A DNA stretch of 64,000 nt from Syngnathus acus (lineage: Eukaryota; Chordata; Actinopteri; Syngnathiformes; Syngnathidae). Location: NCBI RefSeq assembly GCF_901709675.1, contig NC_051108.1:248001-312000 (forward strand), read 5' to 3'. Positions 51,701 to 62,056 of the stretch are shown one piece after another. Each line of letters begins with the position of its first letter. Position 1 is the stretch's first letter. A program made the position numbers and the translations under genes. A model generated the notes under the pieces. That model was not told the DNA's origin. It made no database searches and saw only the letters and a list, made by a program, of their open reading frames with translations.

Positions 51701-54700
51701 GCTCTGCTGAGCTGTCAGCGCACGTTAGCCAAAGCGGGCGTGAGGTGAGGTGAGGACGGCACGCCGCCTTCAGAGCAAAAGCATGGCCTCCGGCTACGCT
51801 ACGGTGTGTGGCTCCCTCCCAAGTGGCCAGCCGGGGCTCAACTCCGGTGCGCGATCCATAACACCATGTGTAATATGAGCCCCTTGGCTCTTAACAAAGG
51901 CCACCGGTGTCAGAGGTCACAAAGCTCAACAGCCGACGTCATCATTTGCCTGCGAGGGGGATGGAGCTGGCCTCACAAAGACTGGCTGGGGAAGAGCTCC
52001 GGACACGGCCAAAGTAGGACAGTCGTTGGGCTCAATCCTTCTTGAGGTCAGGCTGCACGTGTCCGAGTAAACGAGTAAAACGTGGAGCGGAACCAAGGGC
52101 AAAAGTCCTACCTTGGTCTTCGTGGAAGCTTGGCGTCTTCCCCGACGGACTTTTAGCCAGGGGACCGAGCAGAGCTTTGGGCGTCCAGAGCGAGTCCCGA
52201 TTCTGGTGGACTTTGGCCGAGGAGAGCGGCCCTTTGCGGAGGCAGCCTTCGCCGCCCGCTGCCCGGGCCTGCGACTGGAGGCGGTTGCCCATCTTGGCCA
52301 AGAAGGGCTGCAAGGGCGCTGGCCTCTTGCCGCCGGCGGGGTCCTCATAGCAGGTCCAGCAGCGGACCACCGGCGCCGAAGAGAGGCACTGCACATATGC
52401 CATCGTCTAAGACCTGAACAGCGAGGGCTCAAGATCCCTCCCGCCTGCCCGCCTCTGACCCCCAACTCCTCCTCCCTCAATCTGGAGCGTCCACTTGAGG
52501 TGCCCCCACCTCCCAACTTGGACCCTCCCTCCCTCCCTCCCTCTCGCTCTCAGGGGATCCGATTGATCTGCATGACAAAGGAGGCTTAAGAGATGGAAGA
52601 CGGCAGCAAATGTTCACCAGAGTGCAAAAATGCAGACTGAGCAAAGATCCTCCCTCCAAACTTTCATGATGCATCCGACGGGGGCCGGCTCCAAGCCAGT
52701 CAGCGGACTCTGCCACTTAGGGAGGAACTTTGCGTTGTCCAGACCGGGCTCACCTCTGCCCACTTGCCCTTCCTCATCTAATCTGTAAAACCAGATTAGC
52801 CCATTAGGCCGGTCTCCAGAAGGCACTGGACGCAGATGGACAGGCATCCTACCGCCGCTAATTAGCTTGTGCCTCCAAAGTGGTTCATGGTGGGATGAGC
52901 CCCGGTCTCCCTCATGCAGAAGCAAATCAAGCATCTTCAACTTTGGAAGCTCGTGAGAGTCTTCATGAGCCACATGAATGAAGAGCGCATTTCCACGCCT
53001 ACTTTTGGTTGACTCAGCACATGTGGCCCCCATTTTTTGGACCGACATGAAGAAAGCCAAAATGTGTTTTGTGCCGTCAGTCCAGCAGCGCTTGAAGGAT
53101 TTCTGCAAGCAGGCACCACACAAGTTTGAAGGAATACTTGCTTACTCTCGAGTGGCCGTTATTCTCAAGTAACGCGAGCTCCGTTTAAGTACTCCAGCCA
53201 GCCGCAGAAATCACCGCAATCTGAATACATCTGACACTTGAGCCGAATCGGCTGCAAAGTAGGGCAAATATTAGAAATCGGCCGGCAGGCCGGCCGCTAG
53301 GATGATGTCATTCTTGCAGAAGAAGGCAACAGCCAGCCAGGGAGCCAGCCCTGCGAGGGCTGAACGTGAGGACGCCACCAAAGGCGCGCGTGCACGTCTT
53401 TTGCTTTGGCAAGCCGCCACGCAGCTGAAACTTGCATGGCCGTCGCCTTCGCACACAAAAACAAAGGCAAACTGGAGGCAACAATACAAAGGGAGGAAAG
53501 CTTCAAACGGGACCGAGGATACCAGAGGGGAAACATACTGTAAGTGAGTTTCAGACAAAGGAGGGATGGACTTCAACTTTTCTTTGTCCTCCCAAGCAAA
53601 AAAACAAACCCTTGGCGTCGGTTGCGGACACTTACCCCTCAAGCAGAACATTCCTTCTAACTGGACTCCAGCAGAACCAAAGGCCTGCTACCCTCTGGGC
53701 CGTCACCGACACACTGACAAGTTGCGTTTTGGCCGTGCCGTGCCGTCCGTGGCGTGGCGTGCCGTGCCGTGGCCCTCCCGCCCTCTTCTCTTCTCTCCTC
53801 TCCTCTCCTCTGGTCTGGTCTCTCCTCCCTCTCGTCCGCCTCCAGCCGCACAGCAGCGGCAACAGGCCAGCTTCCGCACCGCAGGAAACCGCTTTGCAAA
53901 AATCCCCCCACCCCCACCCCACCCCCGCCTCTCGTATTTGCGCGTCTGTCCAAGCTGAGCGTCAGCCGTCCACGACAAATTGGCCTGGTGGGGATTTGCG
54001 CGCTATGACTTGTTGCACCGAACTTGAGCGCAGTCTGCAGAACGTAGCTTAGGGAGGGATCCCATTTTCCACTACAGGACATTCCAAGTATCGAATGCAC
54101 TCAGCAGCCTCAAACGGGGCTCCACGTGGTCTTACGTTCCACACAGAGGCGACAAGTAGACAGCACAAATTCAAATCATGAGCACCAATGTAATCCTTTT
54201 CATCAAGTCTTGTGCCATTGGTGGGGGGGGGGGGGGGCTAAGACCCCATAATTCCAAGCTAATATGATGTGTACATGTATGATCCAACCGGCCGTATGAC
54301 AGATTTGTCATTTGGCGTGGCTGTAAAGCGATTTGACTCACACGCGGCGAACGGGCGGGCGGGCGGCCTTAAACCTGCCACGCCGGGACTGATCTGGGAT
54401 CAGCCGGAAGAGACCTTTACCATGGGGGGGCATGAAATCCACATGAGCATCAACTCGCTCCTCACAAGAGCCCATTTCCACACGCGTGCTCAAATCATCA
54501 TCTGCTCATCTGGACGGACGAGCGGCATTCAAGGAGGATGAGCGGCTCGCATTTCTGACACCTGAGTCAAGGGGGGGCATTCGAGAACACGATGCCAACC
54601 CAGTGTCAGTACAGTGGATAAGTCAGCAATTAAAAAAAAAAAATGGTGGGGGAAAGTTGACAAGTTGAAATAACCTGGGCTGGATCCAAGCTTAATTCCT

Positions 54701-57700
54701 ACACATGCATTGAGTGGCGCTTGTGGCTGCTGCCAAGGTGGGCTTACTCATATTTAGGTCAACATGCCGCTGCCCCAAATACCCGCAGAACACGGCGCAC
54801 ATCTGCGCGGCACGCCGAGAAAAGAGCATTTTGGGTTCAGCCGAGCAATGGCGCAAAGCGGAGGGAGCTGTGGTGGCGTGCCGAGGGTTCTGCCTCTTTT
54901 GGTTTGTCCCCTTTACAGGCAATTGACACAAAGGAGCCACTGCTGCGCTGCATCTTCCGTCCGTCCGTCCGTCCGTCCGTCTCATTCACGGTTCCAAACA
55001 CGGGCGAGCAGAGACCTTTGTGCCTTGAATAATTCATGGCTCGGCTCAGTTGCAGCAAACGACAGGAGCTTACGTTACACAAGGGTTCTTCTATCTATCT
55101 ATCTATCGATTTCTCCATTTCAGTAAGGGACATGAAAACGTCAAAGGTCAGCATGCCGTTACCATAAAGCTCCTTTTGAATCAGCCCTGGCCCCTGTGAC
55201 TACGAACTGACTCCATAAGAGGGCGCCATTTAACCAGATTGCAAACGCAAGGGAAGCAAATGGAGCACAGAATGTGCACGTTGAGATGATTTATGAGTGT
55301 TCTGAAACAAACAGCCATGGTAAAGACAAAAGCTGTGGGCGGAGTTACAAATCTCCTTCCTTCAGCGCTCCAGAGATTGCTGCTATTGTGCCGTTACTTC
55401 ATTCCGCCATTCACTGAGAAAAGCTTAGCTGGAGAGAACCGTGTCGGCCCGAGTGTTGACCTCTGCCGCGTGAGGTCAGGTCAGACGCGGCGTGTTTTTG
55501 CAGCAACCCGGCCGGACAAAAACGGTGTCGAGCGGCATTCCGGCCGCATGACCGGACTCAAGGAAGACGCGTGCGCAGGATATCCAGTGTGGACATTCAC
55601 CGAGTCAAACAGCAACTCCGGAAAACAACAACAACTGTGTGAGAAAGGAGCGGGAGCCAATGTGAGCAGGGAATTTGCGCACGCGCACACGCACATGCAC
55701 AGCCTGCGTCCAGAGCTTGAAAGGGAGAATGGGTGCGGTCGCTCGGTCGCTCGGTCGGCTGCACATTCCTGATCGGTCTTGCCTGAGCAAAGGCGTCCGT
55801 CCAGCAGACCTGAGGCCACATGTGTTCTGTGCGCTCAACTTTTTGTCTGCGCTCCAGCCGACAACGTGGCCGACGCCACATTTCTGCTGATGAGGCACAC
55901 AGCCCCCAAATGTCAACAAAGGGGAAGTTCATATTGGCTGCGCTGCAGAAATATACAAACGCGGCCCCCCCCACCGACTCTTCCTCAAAGGAAATCCTCC
56001 CGCAAGCTGTCAGAAGTTTCCGAGCCGAGTTCCATCTGGCCGCCCCCCCCCCCCCCCTTTCCCATCGACACGTTTGGTGCAGCTCTCTCACTTTGCTTCA
56101 ACTGCAACATGAGTCTTTCTTGTCTGACGGTGACTTTGGTCCCCACTCTAGCCGTCCAAACCTCCCCAGAGGGGACTTTCCCGTGCCACCACGTGGGTCC
56201 CGAGCCCACCCCGCTCAAAAGAAGGTTGAAAGTTGGATGTGGCTAATAAACACAAAGTGGAAGGAGGGCCTCGTCCGACCGGTCGGCCCGGTCGCTACGG
56301 GCGAGCGACGTCAAGACGGAGTAAAACGATACGCTTCCGCTAAACTGTGGGAACGGGTCAAACCACTCCGGTGAGAAAAGACGCGGACGGAGCCGCCTCG
56401 GTGGGACGCTCCCACTGTGTAATGGAGAGCAAAACACAACGGGGTGCCCGCGGCGCAATGCCACGCTTGCTTGACAAAACACACAATTCGACCATCCCGC
56501 ACAGACACGGTTTCACATTCTCTTCCCACGTTAGCAAGAGTGCCCAAAAGGAAAGGCTCAAACTATCACAGGAGGATGTTGCAACAACAACAAAAATAAG
56601 ACACTTACCTGTCGGGTTACACGAGGGAGCCGACCCACGACGGTGGATGGATGGATGGATGGATGGATGGATGGATGGATGGATGGATGGATGGATGGAT
56701 GGATGGATGGATGGATGGATGGATGGATGGATGGATGGACGGACGGACGGAGAATCCCCGTGAAGAGAGAAGACACAACAAGAATTAAAGACATGATAGA
56801 TCGGCAGCAAAAGTTCAATTGAAACTGCCAATGTAGTGCAATCAAACAAAGGAAGAAAAAGAAACGGACTGAAAGTCATTAGCTGAAGACACCACATGTG
56901 ACTGCAATAGCATTTTGCACACTTGACTGTGTAGAAGCTCCAAATGTTTGCCTTGATGAGATGAGACGGACAGGAAGGAGGCCATAATGGGCCGGCTGCT
57001 CAGCATAGGAGGAGGACGAGCCCACCTTCGATACCCCCGGAAAGTCGATTCTGACATTTGCTTTTCTAAATACAAGCCGGGAAAAGCGCAGAGCGCGAGA
57101 GCCAAGCCATCTCCGAGATACGCTTTGAAAAGTCGTCATCCGGAATGGCCGCCCCGCCCCAAGCGCCCCCAAGCGCCCCGGACCACATGAAAGGCCCGGC
57201 CCGCCCCGCTGGGTTGGGTTCCCGAATGCATGTTAGAGGAGCCCGAAGGAGAAGGTGGCTGCTCAGGGGCCAAATCAAAGACGTTGGCTCGCTCCTCTCA
57301 GTGAAGTCAACTTCATACAAATCAGACTCCAAATGTTGCCCAACCGGTTCTCGCTGCTGAGCACAATCACCTGCTCGCCATCGCAGACACACAGCACAAC
57401 CACGGCAGGCAGCACGGCCTCAAAAGTCACTTGAAGGAGATTAAGCATTCTCTAGATGTATGAAATGATGTTTTGCCTAATCCTAGTCAGTCGCTCGAAA
57501 AATGACTCGCTCTCGCCGCGCAAACACGCAGGCGGGCGCACATTTTCCTGGCAAAACAGCTGGAGGATGAAAACAATACTCTGGGGATTAGCGTCAGGCT
57601 AAGGCACGTGCAAATGACCAGAGCGTCCTTTGCCTTTTAGTGTGGACGGACGGCACAATTTAGGGAAACCTTTTGGCTCTTTTTCTTTTGTTCCCGGCCG

Positions 57701-60171
57701 GCTCTCGAGCGGGACTCCGGATTCCACCGTCGTGCCGACAAGTCGGAACTAATCACATTTCTTCTGTTTCGGGGTGTGTCGTACGGTTACCTGAGTGCAC
57801 AAAAGCCGTTCCGTGGAAGTGGCCTGCGGTGCCGTCAGAAATCTTTGGAAGGGTTTTTTTTTTTTTCACCGTCAGGAGTCACGCACCCTTAGCCAAAGGA
57901 GCCACGCCTATGCGGAGCACCCCCCCCTCTCGAAAAAAGACGACTCACCGCCAATAGAGTCGATGTTTTGCACATAAACAAACGACAGGGGAAGCATAAA
58001 CGCACACAATCGCGACCCTGACCGCCAAATCCAGCGTGTCGGATCGATTCCGGCAAAGGAGCATCTGTTTTGCAAGGCGTCAGGGCGGAAACAGCTTGAT
58101 GACCATTTCCTCTCTGTCACATTTCAACACATTCTGATCAAATCGGCGGCGGCGGCGGCGGCGGCGGCTTGTGTTTCCACATTATGCGGCGGCGCCGTTG
58201 ACAGACACCGTTTCCTTTTCCACTATTGCTCCGCATACTGTACACGTGACTTGACGGGCTTTGAATGGACAACACACGCATGACAAAGCTTTCCAAGCAG
58301 ACGTCAGAACACATCCATGACACCATGGTGGGCTCAGATCCAAGCCAAAAGTCAAAAGTGAGGGCGTCAAAGTGGGCTATTTGGGAACGCCGGCAATTAC
58401 GGTGCACACCAGGCGCTATTTGGCGGAGGTGTTTTGGCCGCCATCGTTGATAACAACTGATTGCTTTGCACTTTTGTTGCGAGTGCCAAAGACAGCAAAG
58501 AAAAGGCCAACAGAGCGAGGGCTCTGCGGAGCATATGAAACAACAGGAAGACGGCGGGAGGAGAAAAAAAAAAAAAACGGGACAAAGGAAACAAGAGGGA
58601 AAAGGGGGGCACAAAGACGCAAGATCTTCTCAGACCTCTTTTGTTCATCCTGGCAACATTCCAAAGGAGATCTGCGGCTGGCCAAACTATTTGGCTCTCC
58701 AAAGGAAAACGTCAGCAAACTGAGGACATTCTTCCTCTGGCCGCGGGGATGGATGGATGGATGGATGGATGGATGGATGGATGGATGGATGGATGGATGG
58801 CCAAAGGCGAGACGGGGTGCAAAACACCAACGGCTTATCTTCACTTCACATCTGGTCATGGCTAATATTGCGCATGAAGCATCTTCAGATGCGTTGCAAG
58901 CAGCATTTTTGTTGACAGCCACCGCAACAAGAGTCAAGACGTCTCAATGAACAGTTTATCCAGCCGTCCGTCTTATCGTGGCCCTTTGACGTGATGACGG
59001 ACGGCGCCGACGAGAAGCTCAGCGGGAAGCCTGCTTGTCTGCACGCTATTTTGCCTCGCTAAAGCCACAGAGCGCTGGGGAGCGGCGCTTTTTGACAAAT
59101 AAAGTTGCTCCGAGCTGCCAATTAACCTTTGGTGCAGCCGCGACCTACTTTGCGGCCAAAAATAGAACTCCCCAATTCACGTGCGCAACAAACGACACTT
59201 GCCAGATAAGCACAATGGGGCTTGCGTTAGCTGCCCGCCCGCAGACACGGCGATGACAAAAATCAACTCGAGCTCGGCCTCCAGGTCATTAAGAAGACGT
59301 GAAGTTGTCGGCGCGGGCTACGACGCCTAACGTGAGCCTGCCACTTGACTTGGTCGCCGTGGTGAATGCACGTGCCCTCTTATAACTCTTGTCGTTTTTC
59401 TTTGCGCTCCGACTGGCTCTGCGCTTGCGCGCGAGGTTGTTTGAGAGCACGGGTGACCCGTGCGGACCCCGCAAGCTAGATAAACGACTTTGGTTGAACT
59501 CTTGACTCTAAAGTGTCAGCTGTCGCCCTTTGACCTGCACTTCCACACCACGTTCTACTGTTCACTTGTGTTTGTGTTGAGTCACAGCCGTCAAGTGAGG
59601 CTAAAACCAAAATACAGACACTGAGTCATAAGGGCTCGTCTTCTCAATCCTCCTTGGTGACATATGGCAACGCATTGGCGGGCGTTTCGGAGCTTTTGGA
59701 CAGATTTCGAGAGCCGCGGAAGATTGCCTATAAAACAAAGCACGGTGGGTGACTGGAGAAAGCAACCAATGACAGAGTTTGACTTGGTGGCGTTTGGAGC
59801 AACACCTTTGAGAACCCTGAACGTTCCCGGTTTTGCATGGAAGTTCCTAGCGCACGCGAGGTGACGAGGCTGAACTTACGGATTTGGACTTTCTTGGCCT
59901 CCAGGACGCCGACTCTGGCGTGCAGCGAGCGCAGGCGTCCCTGCAGCCGGTACGTTCTTCGGGACACGGAGGCCGCCGGCAGCTCGATGCCCAGGAAGAC
60001 GTCGGCCGCCAGGCGCGAGAGGTCGGCCAGTTGATGGATGATGTTGGTGAGCGTGTGACAGCTCACCTCGTCCAGCGACGCCGGCGCCGCCGCCCTCTTC
60101 GCGGTCTTGCACGGAGCAGCCGGCAACCTGCTCACGCGCCGCGGCTCGACGCTCCTCTGGTGGAAAGGCAT
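40873..60171 (-). CDS. nhsl1: nhsl1, NHS-like protein 1, complete but with a one-base frame break
   Basis: NHSL1 is an actin-remodelling regulator at the leading edge; NHS-family N-termini carry a WAVE-homology domain. Minus-strand exons: first exon 60171-59880 (or an alternative at 52403 or 49030), 47921-47769, 46855-46740, 46544-46370, 45970-45839, 45662-43094, 42610-42478, 41368-40873; about 1,354 residues. Family blocks: [192 protein letters not shown]1 is favoured over NHS and NHSL2 by the [18 protein letters not shown] and [10 protein letters not shown] blocks. All phases agree except for one extra base in the large exon, at a C9 run (43696-43704). Confidence 0.95.
48650..48704. repeat. 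11-bp tandem repeat (cggcacatgag), 5 copies
   Basis: Five perfect copies in an nhsl1 intron. The minus-strand frame [15 protein letters not shown] is its translation. Confidence 0.93.
48976..49030 (-). CDS. nhsl1: nhsl1 alternative first exon 1c
   Basis: A short first exon encoding [18 protein letters not shown] with a donor in phase 1 (AAAG|gtgacc). Joining it to the exon at 47921 gives [15 protein letters not shown]. It resembles the short N-terminus of mammalian NHSL1 isoforms beginning MVVFI and ending in a lysine-rich motif; that comparison is from memory. Confidence 0.82.
49380..49425. repeat. (GAGCC)n pentanucleotide repeat
   Basis: About nine GAGCC units in an nhsl1 intron. Confidence 0.9.
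51016..51060. repeat. (CAGCA)n pentanucleotide repeat
   Basis: About nine cagca units, then two variant gcagag units, in an nhsl1 intron. Confidence 0.9.
52112..52403 (-). CDS. nhsl1: nhsl1 alternative first exon 1b
   Basis: Starts at ATG 52403 ([20 protein letters not shown]) and ends with a donor in phase 1 (CAAG|gtagga), so it can join the common exon at 47921 and read [12 protein letters not shown]. The 97 residues have no WAVE-homology domain. No conserved domain is recognised, so the support is start codon, long open frame, donor and phase. Confidence 0.65.
56644..56750. repeat. (GGAT)n then (GGAC)n tetranucleotide repeat
   Basis: About 24 GGAT units and three GGAC units. The long MDGWMDGW and HPSIHPSI frames are its translations. 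Confidence 0.97.
58747..58800. repeat. (GGAT)n tetranucleotide repeat
   Basis: About 13 GGAT units in an nhsl1 intron, 2 kb from the larger array of the same motif. Confidence 0.95.
59880..60171 (-). CDS. nhsl1: nhsl1 first exon 1a (WAVE-homology domain)
   Basis: A 292-bp coding exon starting at ATG 60171 ([20 protein letters not shown]) with a strong donor (ATCC|gtaagttc) in phase 1. It contains [20 protein letters not shown] and [20 protein letters not shown], which match the helical WAVE-homology region encoded by exon 1 of NHS and NHSL1. Confidence 0.93.
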
Positions 60172-61582
60172 CGTCAAAAGTCACTTTTCAAAGCAGATAG
60201 GCAAAGACTAAAAAGGCGCAATCCACGCGATGACGCTGGCCATTTGAATGCAATCCTCCAATCCCGCCATGTCCGCGCAGCGCAGTTGGACTGGCCTATT
60301 CAAATTCAAATGAACGGCGGCCGGGCTGCGTGCTGGCAGGCAGGCACAAGGGTGGGAGAAAAACGCACACACGCTCGCTCGCAAGGAAAAGTAAAGGAAC
60401 GGGGGAAAGGAAAAACCCGGAGAATACTACAACCACCTGTGGGCGCTGGAACGGGATTCAGTCCAAACTAAAGTTCACGTCTAGGATGTTGAGAAGACCA
60501 GAACTGGATTTTCACCAGAAACGTGGTTTGCACGACTCGGCGACAGACAGACAGACAGACAGAGCAATTCAAAACACCCGACGGTTTCGCAGTCCAGTGC
60601 CTTACGTGTACGTGTAGTTTTGCCCCGCAGCGAGCGTGGCTCTTAAGAAAGTGAGCAACGTGTGCAGTTAAGCGCACTCGTTTACGGTACTCCATCGGCT
60701 CGATTTATAGTTGAACTTGGATTCATATTTATAGTTTGTTAGAATGGTTGAAGCATGTGCTTCGGGCGTTCACCACGAGGGGGCGACAGAGCAATTCAAA
60801 TGATCTGTCCACCATCAATTTGATGCTTGCCGAGTCGTGTCATTATTTCCGCTTCATGAAAATACGCATGGGGCGTCTGGAAAAAAATAGAAGGCTCGCT
60901 AAACTAAAAGCGCACACAGAATATACGGAACAAGAAATGAAGCGTTGCATGCAAATCAATGCACTCTTCCAGTTGGACATTCGCAAAGTGCAAGAGTGCA
61001 TTGTGTTGCTGTAAATTCAACATTCAACGACGACTTGCTGACAAAGCGGCGGCGCATTGTTCACACCTGTTGGCGAGCTTCCCACTTGGAGTTATTCACG
61101 TGGCTTCACAACACCAATGTTGCTCATACCTGCCTGCTTTTAAAAATGCCTCCTCCGCATTCTGCAAACACCTGAGTTGTGATCTATCGCCCTGCCTTCC
61201 TTCCTTCCTTCCTTCCCTCCCAGCTTGCACGTGTCCCTCAATATTCCTTCCGACGAGTGCACCAAACAAATGCCAAGTGAATGGGTCCAGTCCAAGAGAT
61301 GAACAGAATTTTAATTAAGATTAAATATATGCCCAAAACGATTCTTGCAACTCAGAGAGCCAAACAAAAACATACAAAAACCAAAATATGCCTCCCATTA
61401 CTGCCATGTCAACAGTCTTGCAGTTACACGTATAGCTTTTTGTTTGTTTGTTTGTTCTATTTTAGACAATCATTCAAGTGGGATCAAACGTAGACCATAT
61501 CTTATTTGCCATACTTCCGCCAGTGCACTGAATTTTCAGAACCCTCAGACCTTGTCTAAAAACCCTCCCTTACATCAACTTA
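60172..61582. other. nhsl1 upstream region
   Basis: Probable nhsl1 promoter side and intergenic sequence before the acbd3 3' end. No exon recognised; contains (ACAG)n near 60543-60562 and (CCTT)n near 61195-61218. Confidence 0.5.
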
Positions 61583-61588
61583 TTTATT
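61583..61588 (-). terminator. Polyadenylation signal AATAAA, acbd3
   Basis: AATAAA on the minus strand about 470 bp past the acbd3 stop, inside a TATTTATTTA run. The interval 61589-62056 is read as acbd3 3' UTR. Confidence 0.65.
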
Positions 61589-62056
61589 TATAGAATTATT
61601 TACACAACAAAGACTTGAGAGAGAGTGTGAAAAACACGGAAGAACACAATTGCACAGAAGACGACGACGCTTTGGGGAGGGGGGGAAAAAAAAACAATGT
61701 CAATGATGTTCTGGAGACCAGTTGAAGTGGAGCCTACTTCCTTCGTCAATTGTAACAAGCTGGGGGCAAGGCGAAGCGGCCGGGGTTAAAGAGCAACCAT
61801 CTTTTGTCAAATGTGGCTGATGGGAATGCAAACATGTCTTCCATGTGGGGACATTCCATTCATTGGTCCCTTCACCAAAGACAAACGCAACAGGACTGGA
61901 GGTGTGTTCATTTGTCTCTCTGTGGTGGCGAGTTCAGAAATAAGTCGTCTCCCTCCCCTGGCGCACGTACAATATATTGTATAAACGGACAGCGCATACA
62001 CACGCGCGTGCACGCAGGCACGCTCCTCGCCCCCCCCCCGGCGTTTGTCTTCAGGC

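Larger units (their letters stand above)
47922..59879. other. nhsl1 large introns
   Basis: Twelve kilobases between the first exons and the first common exon. Apart from exons 1b and 1c, no coding exon was supported on either strand. It is rich in simple repeats: (GT)n at about 48067-48092, an 11-bp repeat at 48650-48704, (GAGCC)n at 49380-49425, (CAGCA)n at 51016-51060, (GGAT)n at 56644-56738 and 58747-58800. Confidence 0.75.

Noticed and set aside
56358-56897. HPSIHPSI and MDGWMDGW frames
   Set aside because: Translations of the (GGAT)n repeat.
60736-61014. 92-residue plus-strand frame near acbd3
   Set aside because: No family resemblance; it lies in AT-rich intergenic sequence and lacks splice or promoter support.
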